Source of the DNA: Phalacrocorax aristotelis
Taxonomy: Eukaryota > Chordata > Aves > Suliformes > Phalacrocoracidae
DNA length: 64,000 nucleotides
Assembly: GCF_949628215.1 (NCBI RefSeq)
Contig: NC_134277.1
Coordinates: 33,183,058 to 33,247,057, forward strand
Reading direction: 5' to 3'
Part shown: positions 9,757-23,184 of the stretch, piece after piece
How positions within the stretch are numbered: position 1 is the first letter of the stretch
Layout of the letters: each line of letters opens with the position of its first letter
Made by a program: the position numbers and the translations under genes
Notes under the pieces: model-generated
What the model was told of the DNA's origin: nothing
What the model saw: the letters and a program-made list of their open reading frames with translations, nothing else
Databases searched by the model: none

Positions 9757-12506
9757 GCACAAATCAAAACAAAACCCCAAAGCACTTGTACCTGTATTGA
9801 TAAAGAAAATTTCAAGCTTGCATTTAAAAGTGATATCCAATATGGAATTAGAGCCCTGAGCACTGGCAAAAGAAGATCCTTCGTGCTTCTTAGGACAGAG
9901 AGGCATGAAAAGTGCAGCAGATTTTACCCTTACTTTAATGAATACCTCAACATTATTAACATTACTGTTACCAGCTCAATTTCTGGTGAAAATATCCGAA
10001 TACAACTTCCAGTAGTTGGCAATCTCAATACAAGAAAACTCTTCTATTTAAGGGACTGGGGAAAAATTCGCACATTAAAATGTGCAAAATTTTTGAAAAA
10101 AATGAAGTATAATCTTGTGGTAAGAATTCTATATTTCTGAAGGTTGCTAAAATAATTAATACATCCATTATAGTATTTTTTCTCCTTAGTCTTGTCCACA
10201 ACGGTTCCCTTCCCCCCCACATGGCATCACAGCTCTAGAGTTGTTCTTTGCTTCACATACTTTCCTCCTTAGACTCATTCATGTTAGCTATTGTTCACTG
10301 AGTTTTAGAAGGCAGTCTCCTTTGGAGCTTATTAATGATGCACATTAATTTGATGATTGGGGGTTATAGATGCTCAATAAGAAACCGTCTCCTTAGTGTT
10401 TCCTGAGGAGAGATAATAACTTTTAGTTAATTCTAGGGGATAAGGAATTTTTGGTAATAAAAAGTCCATTCAACTTTCCCCCATGTTTGTGCAAAATGCT
10501 AACTTCAGTCAGCAAAAGCAGATCATTACACCTAACTACTATACTCTTGTATTTGTAGCAACTCTGTGTAGAAGTTAATAACTATCTTTAGTATCAGTTT
10601 ACCTATTAGATGTTAACAATAAAATCTAGCATTTATATTAATATGTTAAAAGGCTATTTAAACATAAATATTTATGGCTTTGAAATCACACCAGGTAATA
10701 TCTTTATAAAGCAGGTATGGAATGTGTGAATCAGTTTCTTCTTTCATTAAGTACTCATGAAAAAATCAAAGTGTAAATCTATTCAAGTCACAGGATTAAT
10801 TACTTGAAGCTCAAATAATTGATTGTCATCCTATTGAGAACCAATAGCATTGGAAGGATAATTTATGGAGCTGTAGCTGGAGGCAGTTTAAATTCAATAT
10901 TCTGAATTTTTGATATTACATGATCCAATGTTAACTGATTAAGAGAAAAAATGACAACCAACACCATATAAATTGCCTTCATCTTTCTGTCAGAGCAAAT
11001 GTTTTGCTATCTAATCTCTAAGAATCTATCATTTTTCTGTTTCACATAGCCCGGCTTGTAATGAATTTGTCAACCAAACCTCATTGCTGTATTAAAGAAA
11101 AGTTAAGAAGGAGAAATATTTGCTCACCAGCAGTGATCAATTCTCCTGACGGAAGGTCCTTTTTCAGGAACTGGTTGCTTAAAAATCAATGTGGTTTAAG
11201 GACAGAAAGCCTGAGCTGCCCAGGTCTCTGTGTAGCAACAACAGCACATTCACCTGGGAAAAAATGAGAAGAACCTTTTAGCTGAAAACCAAATTCATGT
11301 GTTTCCACCCTCCCCCATCCTTTTCTGCCATCCCTCCCACTACTGCTCTTGTGAGTTCCCATGCTTATACACTGAATCCTTGGATTTCTCTTCACCTTGC
11401 TCGGATCAGGTGTCTTGTATGAGGACTGGAAATAAATAGTGGCTTATGTGTGCCTGCTACTTCCCCCCTCAAAGAGTTTGAGCCTGGCTTATGTCCAGTG
11501 AAAAAAGAAACCACCAATGAAAGCTGGAACTGTAGGTGCTTTTGTTCCCAGTGAATGACTGGGTTCACTGGTGCTTAAAGATAGGTATGAACCGAATAGG
11601 AAGACACAAGGGTTACTTTGTGTAGAGGAATGTAATTAACAAATAAAAAGAATATTTTTTGAGGGGGAAATAATATTCTCTATTTAAAGAATATGGTTTA
11701 AAATACCTGATTATTGCTTCTCTGAGTTGTAGTTTAAAAATGGTCTGATTCTTTGGACATGATGCTTGATACAATTTTGACCTAACTTGACTAACACAGG
11801 AAAAGTTCTTTTTAAATCGTCTTTGCACAAAGAAAGAATTAGCTGGATCAACATTTCCCTCCTCCTTGGATAGCTCTGCAAGGGAATCAGAAGCAATGCT
11901 CTTCTGGTTCTTCCTCTCCCATGTTTTTGGTTATATGGACTGTATTGTTACACGTCTCCCTCCTTTTCATGTGAAGTCTGAATTATTTTTTGTCGTTGAT
12001 GCTTTGATACTGATGTTTGTTGTCACTGAAATCTATATGATTAAAGATATATGGTTCTTGTATTATGTATTATCAACTATTTTTGTACCCAAAAGTGCAA
12101 AATATGACTTTCTGTATTTTTAGTGGTGAGTTATCTTAAACGTTTGTAATAGAGAATTCAAAGTTGCATTTCCAGTTTAAAAAGTATAGTAACTGTATTT
12201 AAATCCATAATACACTTACTCCTGAAATGGATGAAAAAACAAGGAATGTAGTTTGGTTACAAAAGAAATATATAAAGCAAAGTGCTATATTGCATTTCTT
12301 TATTTAAATTTTAAGTAAATAAAAAAGGCTATCTGAAGTCAAAGAAAGCATGAGTTAAAGATCCTCCATCCATCCAAGCTTTGAGTTTTTGCATAGAAAT
12401 TCCTGACACTGAAGCTTCAATTCTTCTTACTCTTTAACTAATTACAGATCATTAAGTAATTAGAAATATAGAAATTTTCCAAGTGTAATGAAGTGTGTTG
12501 CTTCTC

Positions 12507-12552
12507 AACCCTGAGATATTGTGTTCTTCAACCATGAGATACTGCGTTCTTC
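12507..12552 (+). repeat. Two-copy 23-bp tandem duplication
   Basis: Copy 1 at 12,507-12,529 and copy 2 at 12,530-12,552 begin aaccctgagata and aaccatgagata and both end gttcttc. They differ at a few positions. It is a local replication-slippage duplication with no visible function. Confidence 0.75.
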
Positions 12553-15500
12553 ACCACACAGGTTTCCTATCGTAAGGAATAAAGGGGTAAACATTCAATC
12601 AAATAGATTAAAATTAGTACTGAGATACTTGTGAGTGCCCTTATTTGACAGGAAAACATTCAGCGATTTGTCTTCTGTGCTCTGTATTTGAAGATCAGAA
12701 TTTCAGCCTTTGTCAGTCTTGCCATGGACAGGATGGCAACCCTGGTCAGATAGACCTTGTCAAGGTTTAATACTGGAAGCAAATGACTGTAATACTTTAT
12801 AAATCCAGGCTGGATCCCTTCACTTTACCTATTCCGTCACTGCTTGTTAGGTGGGACCTTATCAGCTCTCTGTCCCTGCTTTCCTCTGCATGTGTTCAGC
12901 ATCCACTCCTGAACTGAGTGTGAAGCTAGAGCTCATGCTAGCAGAGACGCCTTCCATCCCAGCTGCCGGCTGCGCTGCCTGACATTCAAATCACCAACCT
13001 GTGCAGCAGTAGTTACCAGCCAAATATTGAATCTCGGCACTAAGAACATATTCTTGCACTCATTCGTTGAAGTAGCATGCTCTCCTTCATTGAAGCTGGC
13101 TCGCTTAGTCTCCAGGGTAATGTGGGCGGAAGGTTTTTCTCTTCCTTTCTGAAAAATTAATTTGCAAGATATGAGTAACTATGGTTTAACTGTGTATATA
13201 TGGTTGTATCCAGATCAAAATCAGGAAATGCTAAGAATTAGCTAAATATAGAGCAGAGCAGGGCAGCAATAAAGCATGTGAAGGGGACGGACTTTTAGAA
13301 AGAGACATTGGAGAATAACTGACTCTTGGAATTGCATGCTGCTGCTTTCAGGTGAGTCATGCAGCAGATTTAGGTACAAATCAGCCCATTTATGAAATAT
13401 AAAACTGACTTTTAAAAAGTCAGACTTCAAACTGAAGTAGCTTGCCGCAGTCTGCAGCATGAGTCAGTGATGGAGGATGAGCATCGCTACCCATCTAAAC
13501 AGTCTTTCCTATCCCCAGGCTGCAGAGGTCCCTAGGGGTACGAAGTACAGCTTACCACATGTTTGCCAGTAGCTTTTGCACAGGTTTGGCTTGCTTATGT
13601 AATCCTGAATATACTTCATTTTATTATAGTAGATGTTTCTTCTACTAAGTTGTGTTCTGTTTTAGCATCTATGATGTAGATGCTTTGTTGGGTCTATCAG
13701 TCAAACTATTCTAATTTTGTAAGCATTGTAGCTTAAGAAGTGGAGCAGGCCTGAGGAAATGTGCTAGAAGGACCCTGCTGGCCATGCTGTCCCCTGCTGC
13801 AGGGAAGCTTGTCTTGCTGCAGGAAGCCGGGGAAGGTTTCCAGCTCAATCACATTAAACCCTGACCTCATTTCTTCAGCAGATGAAGACAAATGGCTTGG
13901 CCCCTTGTTTTGTAAGCCTGGCAGTATCAGCTCCCTCCTCTATGATAGTAAGACAAAAAGTTCTGGGTATAAAAAGAGAAGCAAAAATGCATTAGCGTCA
14001 CTGATGGATGAGTTACTCCTGTATAAAAGATTTCCTTCTTTTTCCTTGTGAGTTGTTCCACAAAGGTCCTAGCATCAGGATGGGTGTGAGATTTTGGTAG
14101 TGCTGTTGCATGTTTTAGCTTGGACCACACTGTTCTGAAAGCTGGGAGTGAAATGTCTGCCCCATGAAAGTCAGCTAGCTTTTGCTTAGATGGTGTCAAA
14201 ATTTTCCCCTGGATTTTTAAAGATTACTACTTGTGCTAGGCATTGACTTTCAGGAGGTGTTTACCTTAGTGGGGTAATCCCATCACTGTGGAAGTCTATA
14301 CTCAGTGTACAGTATGTGTCCAGTCACTCTTCAGTTCACTGGTACCCTGCAGTGATATGGTGAGGCATTGATGTACATTGCACCCTGCTGAATCAGTATG
14401 CCCTGCGCAAGTCATAAGGCTCCTCAAAGCATGGCCACCCTCTCACACCCACCTTAGGGCCGGCAGAAACCGAGGTGTGTTGGCTGAACTTCCCACAGCA
14501 GCAGCTCACTTATCCGTGTGGAGCTCAGCTGTGGTCCTGCATGGTGGAGCATATCCGCCTTGCGAAAGTAGCAATTACAAAAGCTGTCCTTGTTCTTCAC
14601 CCTACCCAGTGAACCGTGCTGTAGGGAGCACCTCTTCTGCCTTGGAGAGGCAAGATACCAGCAAATATCAGGCAGGATATCAGGCTGATAAGATGAATTG
14701 TCAAGCTCAGCTACCTTCACAAGAAACAAACCAAAAACCACCAGGGCAGAGACTTGCTTGTTTCACTGCATCAGTAACTAAGATGGCATGGAAATTAGTT
14801 TGTAATACACACCTAATATATTATCCTTACAATTTTGATTGCACAAGCATATGTGTGGAAAGACTTATCATGAGTTAAGTGATGGCAGACAACATTGTAG
14901 CGTTTGACTTTTTTTTACTTTGGAAGGTTATCAACGGCGAGCTCCTAGCTCTGCTTTTAAAAACCATTGTGATGCATTCATAAGGATATTAACTGGGGCA
15001 CAACGGTAATTAGGTTTTTCTTCTTTGTTTTTGAACCTGCTAAAGATAACTATCTTAAGAACATGTGTAACTCAGGTGCACGGTGGAGTAAACAGAGATT
15101 GTCAGTAGTGTAATTTTACAAAGCCTCATGAAAATAAAATCTTGAAAACACCGGAAGGCCCTTTGTCTGTAAATATTACAAGGGAAAAGTCCCTTGACAG
15201 TAAGAATGGTTAGTTTTCCCTGACACAATGTAGGTGTAAATATAAGTAGGTTTTTTTCATCATGGTGTCCTGAAAGCTTTTCCTGCTTGTCCTGCAATAA
15301 TTCTTCTGTAAAAATCTGGTTTACTTCTGACTCATTATGTCATAACATTGAGGTGAGCTGTGTTAACTCAGATAAAAACTAGTGATCACAATGAGTTTTA
15401 AAGGCTTTACCTCACCAGGCTGCTTCAGTACAGGCAGGGATCAGCAGCCCTTGGTGGCAGTAGGAATATGGCTGTGGTCTCCAAGGAGCTGCTGTGGGAG

Positions 15501-15626
15501 GCAGTGAAGGGGGGTTGTTGGGCTGTGCCAGAGGTGTCTGCTACTAAGGGCTGGGCTGCTGCTGCTCGCTCAAAAGGAGTGCTGCCATGTATTTTAACTG
15601 TTGGAATGAAATTAAAAGAAGATGAA

Positions 15627-15674
15627 ATAATAATAATAATAATAATAATGATAATAATAATAATAATAATAATA
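15627..15674 (+). repeat. (ATA)n/(TAA)n microsatellite
   Basis: Sixteen trinucleotide units of ata, with one interruption by atg near 15,650. It is followed by a short ggggaagggaaggg purine tract. Length polymorphism is likely. Confidence 0.95.
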
Positions 15675-18600
15675 GGGGAAGGGAAGGGAAAGGATACCAA
15701 TCCACAGAGTAGCAGACCTGAGGATGGGGAAACCCAGATTCACAAGACGGTGTAGGCACTATAGCTAATTGCCTTTTCTTTGGCAGTGAAGCTCCTCAGA
15801 CAGCAAAGGCTTTGCCCCAGCTGACGGCAGGGCTGAGCAGCTTTGTGCTGATTTCTGGGTGAGCTCAGTAAGGGTTACACAGCATGTGTGCCTGTGCCCA
15901 TGTCTGGGAAGGGGTTTCATCAAGCAGATGGGCTCTCATAATGGTTGTGTTCCCCCAGTCTGGTCCCCAGGGACGTATAAGCCAGGGTGGCACTGAAGGA
16001 TATGCTTTCTACCTGCATCTGTGGGTTTTCTTGAGCAGGCAATTTTTAAATACCAATTTATTCTGTGCATTTAATCCTATATTACTGATACTATCTTTAG
16101 GAAACTTTCTGTAACAATATGATCATAAATTAATTCTCAGGTGTACAGATTTTTTTTTCAGTTCAGCATGGAAAAACAGAAGATGGCAGTAACCAGAGTG
16201 ACATATCTGTCTGCATGAATCCTGGTGCACTCGCTCAATTATTATAATGCCTTTCTAGGATTTGATATAATATTTTGTGTCCACATATTTCCTTTTAACC
16301 TGCTTGACCCTTTCAAATTACATAAAAACCCGACCATTTTCTATCAAATTATGTGCAAGGCTTGGCAGTGAAATCCAGCTGTATCTGCAGGACAGAGGAC
16401 TAAATCCTGAACAGAAAGATGTCTTGTAACTCCACAATTTGGAACAGCGTGTTTGTGAATATAAATATGGTTGTCAAATGAAATGTCCATTCAGTAGAAT
16501 ATAAATAGGCAGTTTATAATAATCCTTGAAACAGGACATTAGGATTAAAAAATGTTGATGGTAAGAAGCTGGGGAGTCCTTGAGTCTGTCTTAGCTCCAG
16601 CTAGTACTCACTAGCAGCAAGACGGATCATCATGGGCAGATTTGGAGGGTTAAACACTTGCTGTTGATTTCCTTCCCCAGAAAGGGAGGTTGCTCATGAA
16701 GTCTTTGTCCAACTCTGCCTTAGCTCATGTGTGAGCAAGGGATGACATCACAGCTCCAGTGACAGCTGTAATTCAGCATTGTTACGGCAACCTCTATCGA
16801 TAACTCTGCAAAAGGCTTTCACGCATGCCCAATGTGCCTTTGCAAATCAATACAAATTTAATTAGGAAATTACACAGATACAATGCCCAAACAGTTTTTA
16901 TACTAAACAATAGCTTCACAGAGCACATATTTTCATGGATGAGAGGCACTTCTGGCTCCTAACACAGGTAACTGATGTGCAGTAGGTCTGGACCTCAGGG
17001 CACAATCAAGTAGAACATAGTTCCTGAGCTGAGAACTACACTTTGGGCTTACAGTGCTGCACATTAATTTTCACTGCCAAACAAAAATTAATAAATGCAA
17101 AAACCCTGCAAGCGTACATTGGGTTTGGGTTTTGACTGACAGCCAAAAAATCATTATTAGAAAATTTCTGGTTCATTTCAACAAGCCATTTACAGAAATC
17201 TATGTATGACACCCATCTTTGTTTCTGTGTGTGCCTTTCAAAATAGTCACCATTGTGGAAATATTGCTTCTGGTATTACAAGCTGATTCACAACAGATGG
17301 ACTTTTTTTTTTCCCTTCCTAAAAGCAGAGCTTTAGGCAACACTCAAATGAAGAAACTACTCCAGTGTTGCCTGAGCCCCAGTGGTTTGCTTCCACTGGA
17401 CCACTGTGCTTTTTTAGCATTGTATTCCTGTAAAGACATTGTTATGGAACATAAGTATAATAAAGTAACTGGAGAAACATTTATTGAATTAGCTTTTACA
17501 GTGGTTTATACTGGCAGCAAACCATTTGCTCTGCTTCCCAGGCCAATGTCTATGCTTTCACTTCTGAGCCTTCATCTTATTCCAGTACTGTCACCTCCAA
17601 CCCCTTCCAGTGTTTTCTCTGCATTTTCAGGACACTCTGATTTCTCCATCTTTAAACTGCCCTGTGGTACAGCACCTCCTGGAAAACTTGGTTCTGGGTT
17701 TAATCAGCACCTTGCTGTCAGCTGTTCTGCAGCTCTGTGCCTCCGTGAGTCACTACTGTCTATTGGCTTCCACTTCCCAATGAGATTATTTTCCTGCCCT
17801 CTAGGCTTCTCAGATTTCCCAGCAGCTTTTATAGATATAAAGCTTTGAAGACTGTCAAGGGAAAAATGTAATTTATTATTTTTCATGAATTTTGCTGAGA
17901 TTTACAGAATAAATGTGTTTTGGTAAATACAAGGAAACCAACTCTGGATGTTGTTGGCTCCTCCCTTCAGTCCAAAAGTACAAACTGTTCTGGACAGTGT
18001 GTTTGTTTAATGCCACGTGAGCTCCAACAGACAGAGCTTGCCCTTCCACCAGCAGATCTTCCTGTTAGACTGTTGTTCTAGCTGTGCAGTTTTCAAACAA
18101 TCCTCTAGACTTCTGCTGAAGAAAAACCATGTTTATTTAGACCCAGGCGTCTCTCCGTCTGAATATTGGTGTGGAACAATAGCAAGGGGTAGCCCTGGAA
18201 GCCATACTGGCCCCCCAGGCTCCTGGTTCACCCCAGGGCATGCACCGCCAGCCAGGAGGAGGGGTACAGCACACTCCCTGCCAATGGCTGGACAGATCCT
18301 GACTGCTGCAGGGTATGGAGAGTTGCCACCTGTCTGTTTTTATTTCTCAGAAGAGCCCCTTGGAAACAGGTTTCCAAAGAGAGCTGGTACAGGTACAACT
18401 CCCCAGGCTGTTTTCTCTTTGCAGGCCTTAATTTGGAAAGGCAAGATTTTTATGTCTTGCACCCTGTAAGTCTGGAGCCCAGCGGATAAGCCTGGAAGCA
18501 CGGTGCATCCTCAGGCATCTTATTTTTCTCCCTACCAACAGACTCTTCCTACCCACAGGGCTGCATTTGATTTGGTGATATGGCAAAGGAGGGGTGGGGG

Positions 18601-20257
18601 ACAGCTGGAATGAGCCTTTCCCAAGACTTCACTGGACCTTGGTTGGCATTAGGACCTGCAGAAGGTCCTCCTATTCTCCAGCTCTCTTTTGCCAGATACT
18701 GGGCAGCTGCAAACTCCTATGCCCTCCCATCACGGCACGGCCATGAAGAAGGCAGGGGCGGCAAAGTGAGGCCTAGGTAGCTCCTCTCTGTGCATGGTGC
18801 ATGAACATCATGGTGCATGAGTCTCCTCTCATACAGTGATCTAGCAAGCATGTACATGGGAATCACATGTGACAGGCAATAGCTAAGCCTTTCTGGTCAA
18901 GTACATGTTTTCTCTATTTTCAGTCTTACTGCTGCAACTGTGAACAAATACCTTGCTCCTTAAAGTATATGTCATCTTACAAAGAGGAAAACTTTCAGAA
19001 ATGGGTTTTTAGCCCACCTGAATAGAGAGTATGATTTCTTTATTTCAATAGATTACAAAGTCTTATTTAAATTTTGAGTTGAGGGAATACCTAGGATTTA
19101 CTTTGCTTTGAAAGTTATAAATCTTAAAACTTTTTTATGCTTGCAATGTCTTGTGCAGGTATTTTTTCCAAAAGCTGCTAGAATGGCTCAGTAACTCTTT
19201 GAGGAACCTGAATTAATTTGAAATCTCTCTTGATTATACTTGAATTTTGGATGATGTGATTTTTAATAGAATAATAACACACTTGTGGTATTAGGATTCA
19301 ATAAATGACTTACTGAAGCATCAAAATCTAAAGAAAATTAAATGCAAACACCACTGCAGTTGGAGGCTTTGGGCAGGATTTCTGTAGAGCAAATACGATC
19401 TTTCAGTATTTATAGTTACACAACCCTTTAAGTTTATTGATGTGGTCCATAAGACAAGAATTTGATCATTCCCAATGCCTCTAGTTGGCAGTGTTGCATT
19501 ACGAATAGCTAAAGGACAAATGTTTTTATTTTAACTTTGCTGTATTCCAGTGATAGGTTTAGAATACAAATATTTTAAACATAAAAGTGATTGCATATAA
19601 AAATTCACAAAGCTTGGAAAAAGAGTTAAAAATCAATTTTGAAAAATCAGAATGCTTTTTAATTTTTTTTTTTAATTTTAATTTATGTGCACATAAAGTA
19701 ATTTGAGAGGGGCCAGGAGTAGAAACCCAGACCAGATTTTAAGGAAGAGAGCCAGGAAATTCACCATGTGTTTTGGAAGAGATTGAGAGCTCAGAAATAT
19801 TCAATGAAACTTTCTGACTGCCACAAGAAATGAAAAGCGGCTGCATTCCCCTACAGTCAGAGTGTCCCAATAAAGACTTCACAAGGAAGAATGCTCTCCA
19901 GAAACACATTGGACTACTTTGCTGCAGCTGTGAGAGTGAGTCAACCAGGCATCTGTTGAAAGAGATGCCTGTTGCTGCAATATTTTTTTGATGTTTTCCT
20001 GCAGTGACATCACTGTATCTGCTTTAAAATGTAATACCATATAAAAATCAAAAGACATTCTGTGCTGTAAAATGACAGTGTTTACAGTGTCTTTCAGTGT
20101 TTAAGATTTCTGTACAGGTATTCCTTTAACTTTTACTATAATAAGTGGTTTATGCCAGGGCTTGGTTCCATGAATGACAGACGCAAGAGGGCATGAGAGT
20201 AACTCAGTATCTCTCAGCTTTTGTCTCCCTTTATACTCTCTGTTCTTCAGCCAAACC

Positions 20258-20410
20258 TTGATCCTGCAAGTTTTTGAGACCTTGGCCCCATTCCAGCACA
20301 GCACTTGATACATATTTAATTTTAGGCACATTAGCAACCCCATTGATGTCCATAGGACCACTCATATGCTTAAAGTTAAGCATGTTCTCAAGTGTCTATA
20401 CTGGATCAGA
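20258..20410. repeat. Palindromic MITE-like repeat
   Basis: About 150 bp with imperfect terminal inversions: it opens ttgatcctgcaag and closes ctatactggatcag. It has a centre of ccccattgatgtccatagga flanked by inverted copies related to atgcttaaagttaagcatg. This matches an old amniote non-autonomous DNA-transposon family common in birds and reptiles. The superfamily (hAT-like) is an inference and no name is assigned. Confidence 0.6.
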
Positions 20411-21449
20411 GAATATGGGATTGAGGTCTCTGGCAAGTCTCCAGGAAGGCTTCTCCTAAAGAAGCCAGACAAGTTTGTCTTCTGATGCAGACCTGTCCTG
20501 GTGCAGCTGTGTTTATCCCCAACAGCCAGTTGCTAGAAAGGGGCTCTAGCTGATCATTCCTCACAGACTGAGCAGACAATGCTGCTTGTCCAAGAGCAGG
20601 GTTGCATCTGTGGCCATTGCAATGTAGAACTGCTCACCTGAGCACATTGTAGAGCTGCAACCTGAGGTCCCTGCACTAACCCCTTGGGTGGTGCTTACGT
20701 GTTACCCAAACTCTGAGCTCATTCACTGTGGTTGATCTCTGGAGCTGTCATCCCTTCATCTGCAACCTGTTGTTGTCACATGGCACACTTTTCTTTCAGT
20801 ATGAAAAAGTGACAACACACTTCCATATTCCTAAAATAGAAAGCTGCCTTCACGTATATTATCTCCATAATATATGTGGATATTTAGTATATTCAGAAAA
20901 CTTGAAGCAGAAGTTAAGAAAACAACAAAACCAACAAAACTTTTACAGATTGCTATGGCTTCCTGTTGTTACAACTCGCATCTGAGATCTGAGAAGCAGG
21001 ACAACGTTAGCATTACCTAACTGAAAACAATTTCACTTTGAGTAGTGTGGCAGAGATGGAGACAGGGGACATGTAAAAGATGGGAGTACCTTGAAATGTT
21101 GACAGGTATCTCAGATGTTGTTTTTCTTTACTTCTATGGCCATTAAAAACTGTTAAATATTAGTCTGGCTTCCACTGAGTAACAGTTCACTTTTAGCGTT
21201 GGAATATATTTTTAGCCTGGCCAAACATAACCTTTTGCTATTTTGTTGTTACATTTAAAGCCTACATAGTTGATGCAGAAACGTCTTTAGCTTCAGATTA
21301 GCTTCTAGCTACAGTATTTTCTTATTATTGCATTTTTAAAGACAAAGATTAATAGGAGACAGAAAGAAACATAGGACTGAGTCATCAAGTGCTGTCCTCC
21401 ACTCCTGGAGGCAGCCACAACAGTAATATCCTGCTTATATATGCACTAA
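20411..21449. other. Gene-free unique sequence
   Basis: No exon, repeat or RNA gene is recognised. An 85-codon open frame at 20,728-20,985 has no recognisable features. Confidence 0.6.
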
Positions 21450-22015
21450 AGTTACTCAGGAATTTTGCCCATTCTTCTTTCTCAAGCCTGCCTTTGAAAC
21501 TTGCTCCTTTCAGAGAAACTCGATTTAACTAGCCTAATCTTACACTTGGCAACTTCTGAGCAAGTGTTCTTTCACCAGCGTTGTCCTCATTGATTCTTAT
21601 AAGTATTTCTGCAGAAATCATATCTCAGCTTGGTCGTCTTTCTTCTGGACTGAACAAAGAAGGGATTTTGAGTTTCTCATTGCAAGAAACAGCTTCACTC
21701 ACCACATCTAGTTGCCCATTTCTGCATCTCTTCTAGCAGGAGTTCAGCATTCCTGAACAGAAATGTACTGCCATATTACAGATATGGTCCTATGAGGGCC
21801 TGTACAGCTGCTCTGTCTCTCTGGTTATATATTTTCTGATACCTCCTAGTGTCACATTTGTCTCCCTTACAGCTTTTTTTTAATACTAGTTACTAATGGT
21901 TAGTCATAGTATAATCCATCAAATGGCTCACCATGATTACACCCATGTCTTTATCTTCCAGGATCTTTACCAATTGACAGACCTCAAACTTTGAGCGGAA
22001 ATATCTGCCAGTAGT
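21450..22015 (-). mobile_element. Ancient CR1-type LINE fragment
   Basis: On the minus strand the sequence reads as a heavily mutated CR1 ORF2 tail. It has a DKDLGV-like segment near 21,950, a segment equivalent to the conserved I-T-R-E block, and then the typical non-coding tail with ttcagtccagaagaaagacg and gagatatgatttctgc. It lacks a young 3' end and is far more diverged than the copies at 1, 33,411 and 58,763, so it belongs to an older CR1 layer. Both boundaries are approximate. Confidence 0.7.
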
Positions 22016-22451
22016 CTCTGTGAAAAGAATTGTTTATAGGAGTGTCTTTTCCATCTTTAACAATCTTTACCAGATGTGGATGACCTGGTCTCCACAGTGA
22101 GGAAAACTGGAACAACTTGCATTTTTCCCTGTAGGAATATTCACTCAGATTATACCTAGCCTAAAGCAGTTAGTCTCCCTAATGCCACTACTTTAGGCAA
22201 CAGAGATGAATGGAGATGACTGCAAACATGTAAATTAAGTATACTCTAAATCACGATCTGCAGAAGCCAAGTGGGACCTGGATGGGAGGCAACAGATAAA
22301 GAGACCTTAGGAGATAGGCTCCCACCAGCTGATGTTAGTCCCTTTAGATATCTTTCCAGTTACATCTTTGGAAGATCACATCTTTGAAAGATCTCATTAT
22401 ATCTGTATTCTTCCTCAACATGTACATCAAAATAGATGATGTTAGATCTCA

Positions 22452-22507
22452 GAAAAAAAAAACAAAACCAACCAAACCAAAACCCCCCAAACCCCTAACC
22501 AAACCAG
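22452..22507 (+). repeat. A-rich then AC-rich low-complexity tract
   Basis: A run of ten A bases passes into aacc/aaacc-like units and a block of C. It is low-complexity DNA with no associated element body. Confidence 0.7.
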
Positions 22508-23146
22508 AATTCAAGCCCAAAGATCTAGATGCTTGAAATGCTAAAAGCTGTGTTATTGATACTGAAGCTAACCTTAATGAGTCTATTATGTGACCCAGCC
22601 ATCATCATACACCTGTTTAACTGATATTGTGCTGACAATCATTTCCAATGTCATAATAGCTCCCATCTGTGGTACATTCCCATAAATGTTTTTTTCGGAA
22701 TAAAGGGTGATCTTTGGTTTGAAATAGTGAGGTATCTCAGTAGACAGCTATAACCTGGCAGTTTTTTGTTATCAGTGATGGCGATGTTGTACAAAAGATG
22801 TTGTAAGATATTCCAGTGACTTTATCTTTTCCCCTTTCTTGAATAAGAAGCCTGTTATTGAGGCATATATATGTAAAGCGTTGCAACTGATATTTGGCTG
22901 AAAGATTTTGGTGCAGCATTTCAGAAAGCGTGGTTTGCGGTGAGGTCCAGGTTACAACTACCCTGGGGTTCTGCTTAGTTTCTGCTGCACTGCATTTCCA
23001 CGATGAAGTGAAAATTAATGAACTTTCTCACTTATCTTACTTACACCACTGCAAACTAGAGGCAGCCCACAGAGAGACCAACAAGTTCAGCTTCAAGGTT
23101 GTGAAGTGGTTTTCACATTTCTTAACTTTATGGGCTAGTGAGGAAG

Positions 23147-23184
23147 ACTAAGCTAGCTAAGCTAAGCTAGACTAAGCTAGACTC
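23147..23184 (+). repeat. Short (aagct/agcta) minisatellite
   Basis: Five variants of an agctaagcta or agctagacta unit lie in tandem over about 38 bp, directly before unique sequence. Polymorphism is likely; no function is visible. Confidence 0.8.

Larger units (their letters stand above)
8666..20257. other. Gene-free interval upstream of AGR3
   Basis: Unique, AT-rich non-coding DNA. It should contain the AGR3 promoter and non-coding first exon, which I cannot place with confidence. A TATA-like element on the minus strand at 12,796-12,803 is a weak candidate. The interval contains small simple repeats and motif-dense blocks at 10,600-10,960 and 16,735-16,930. Open frames of 166, 209 and 150 codons (14,378; 17,219; 18,017) show no recognisable domain and are treated as non-coding. 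Confidence 0.6.

Noticed and set aside
15425..15759. Overlapping open frames with runs of isoleucine or leucine
   Set aside because: They are produced by the ATA/TAA microsatellite read through in several frames.
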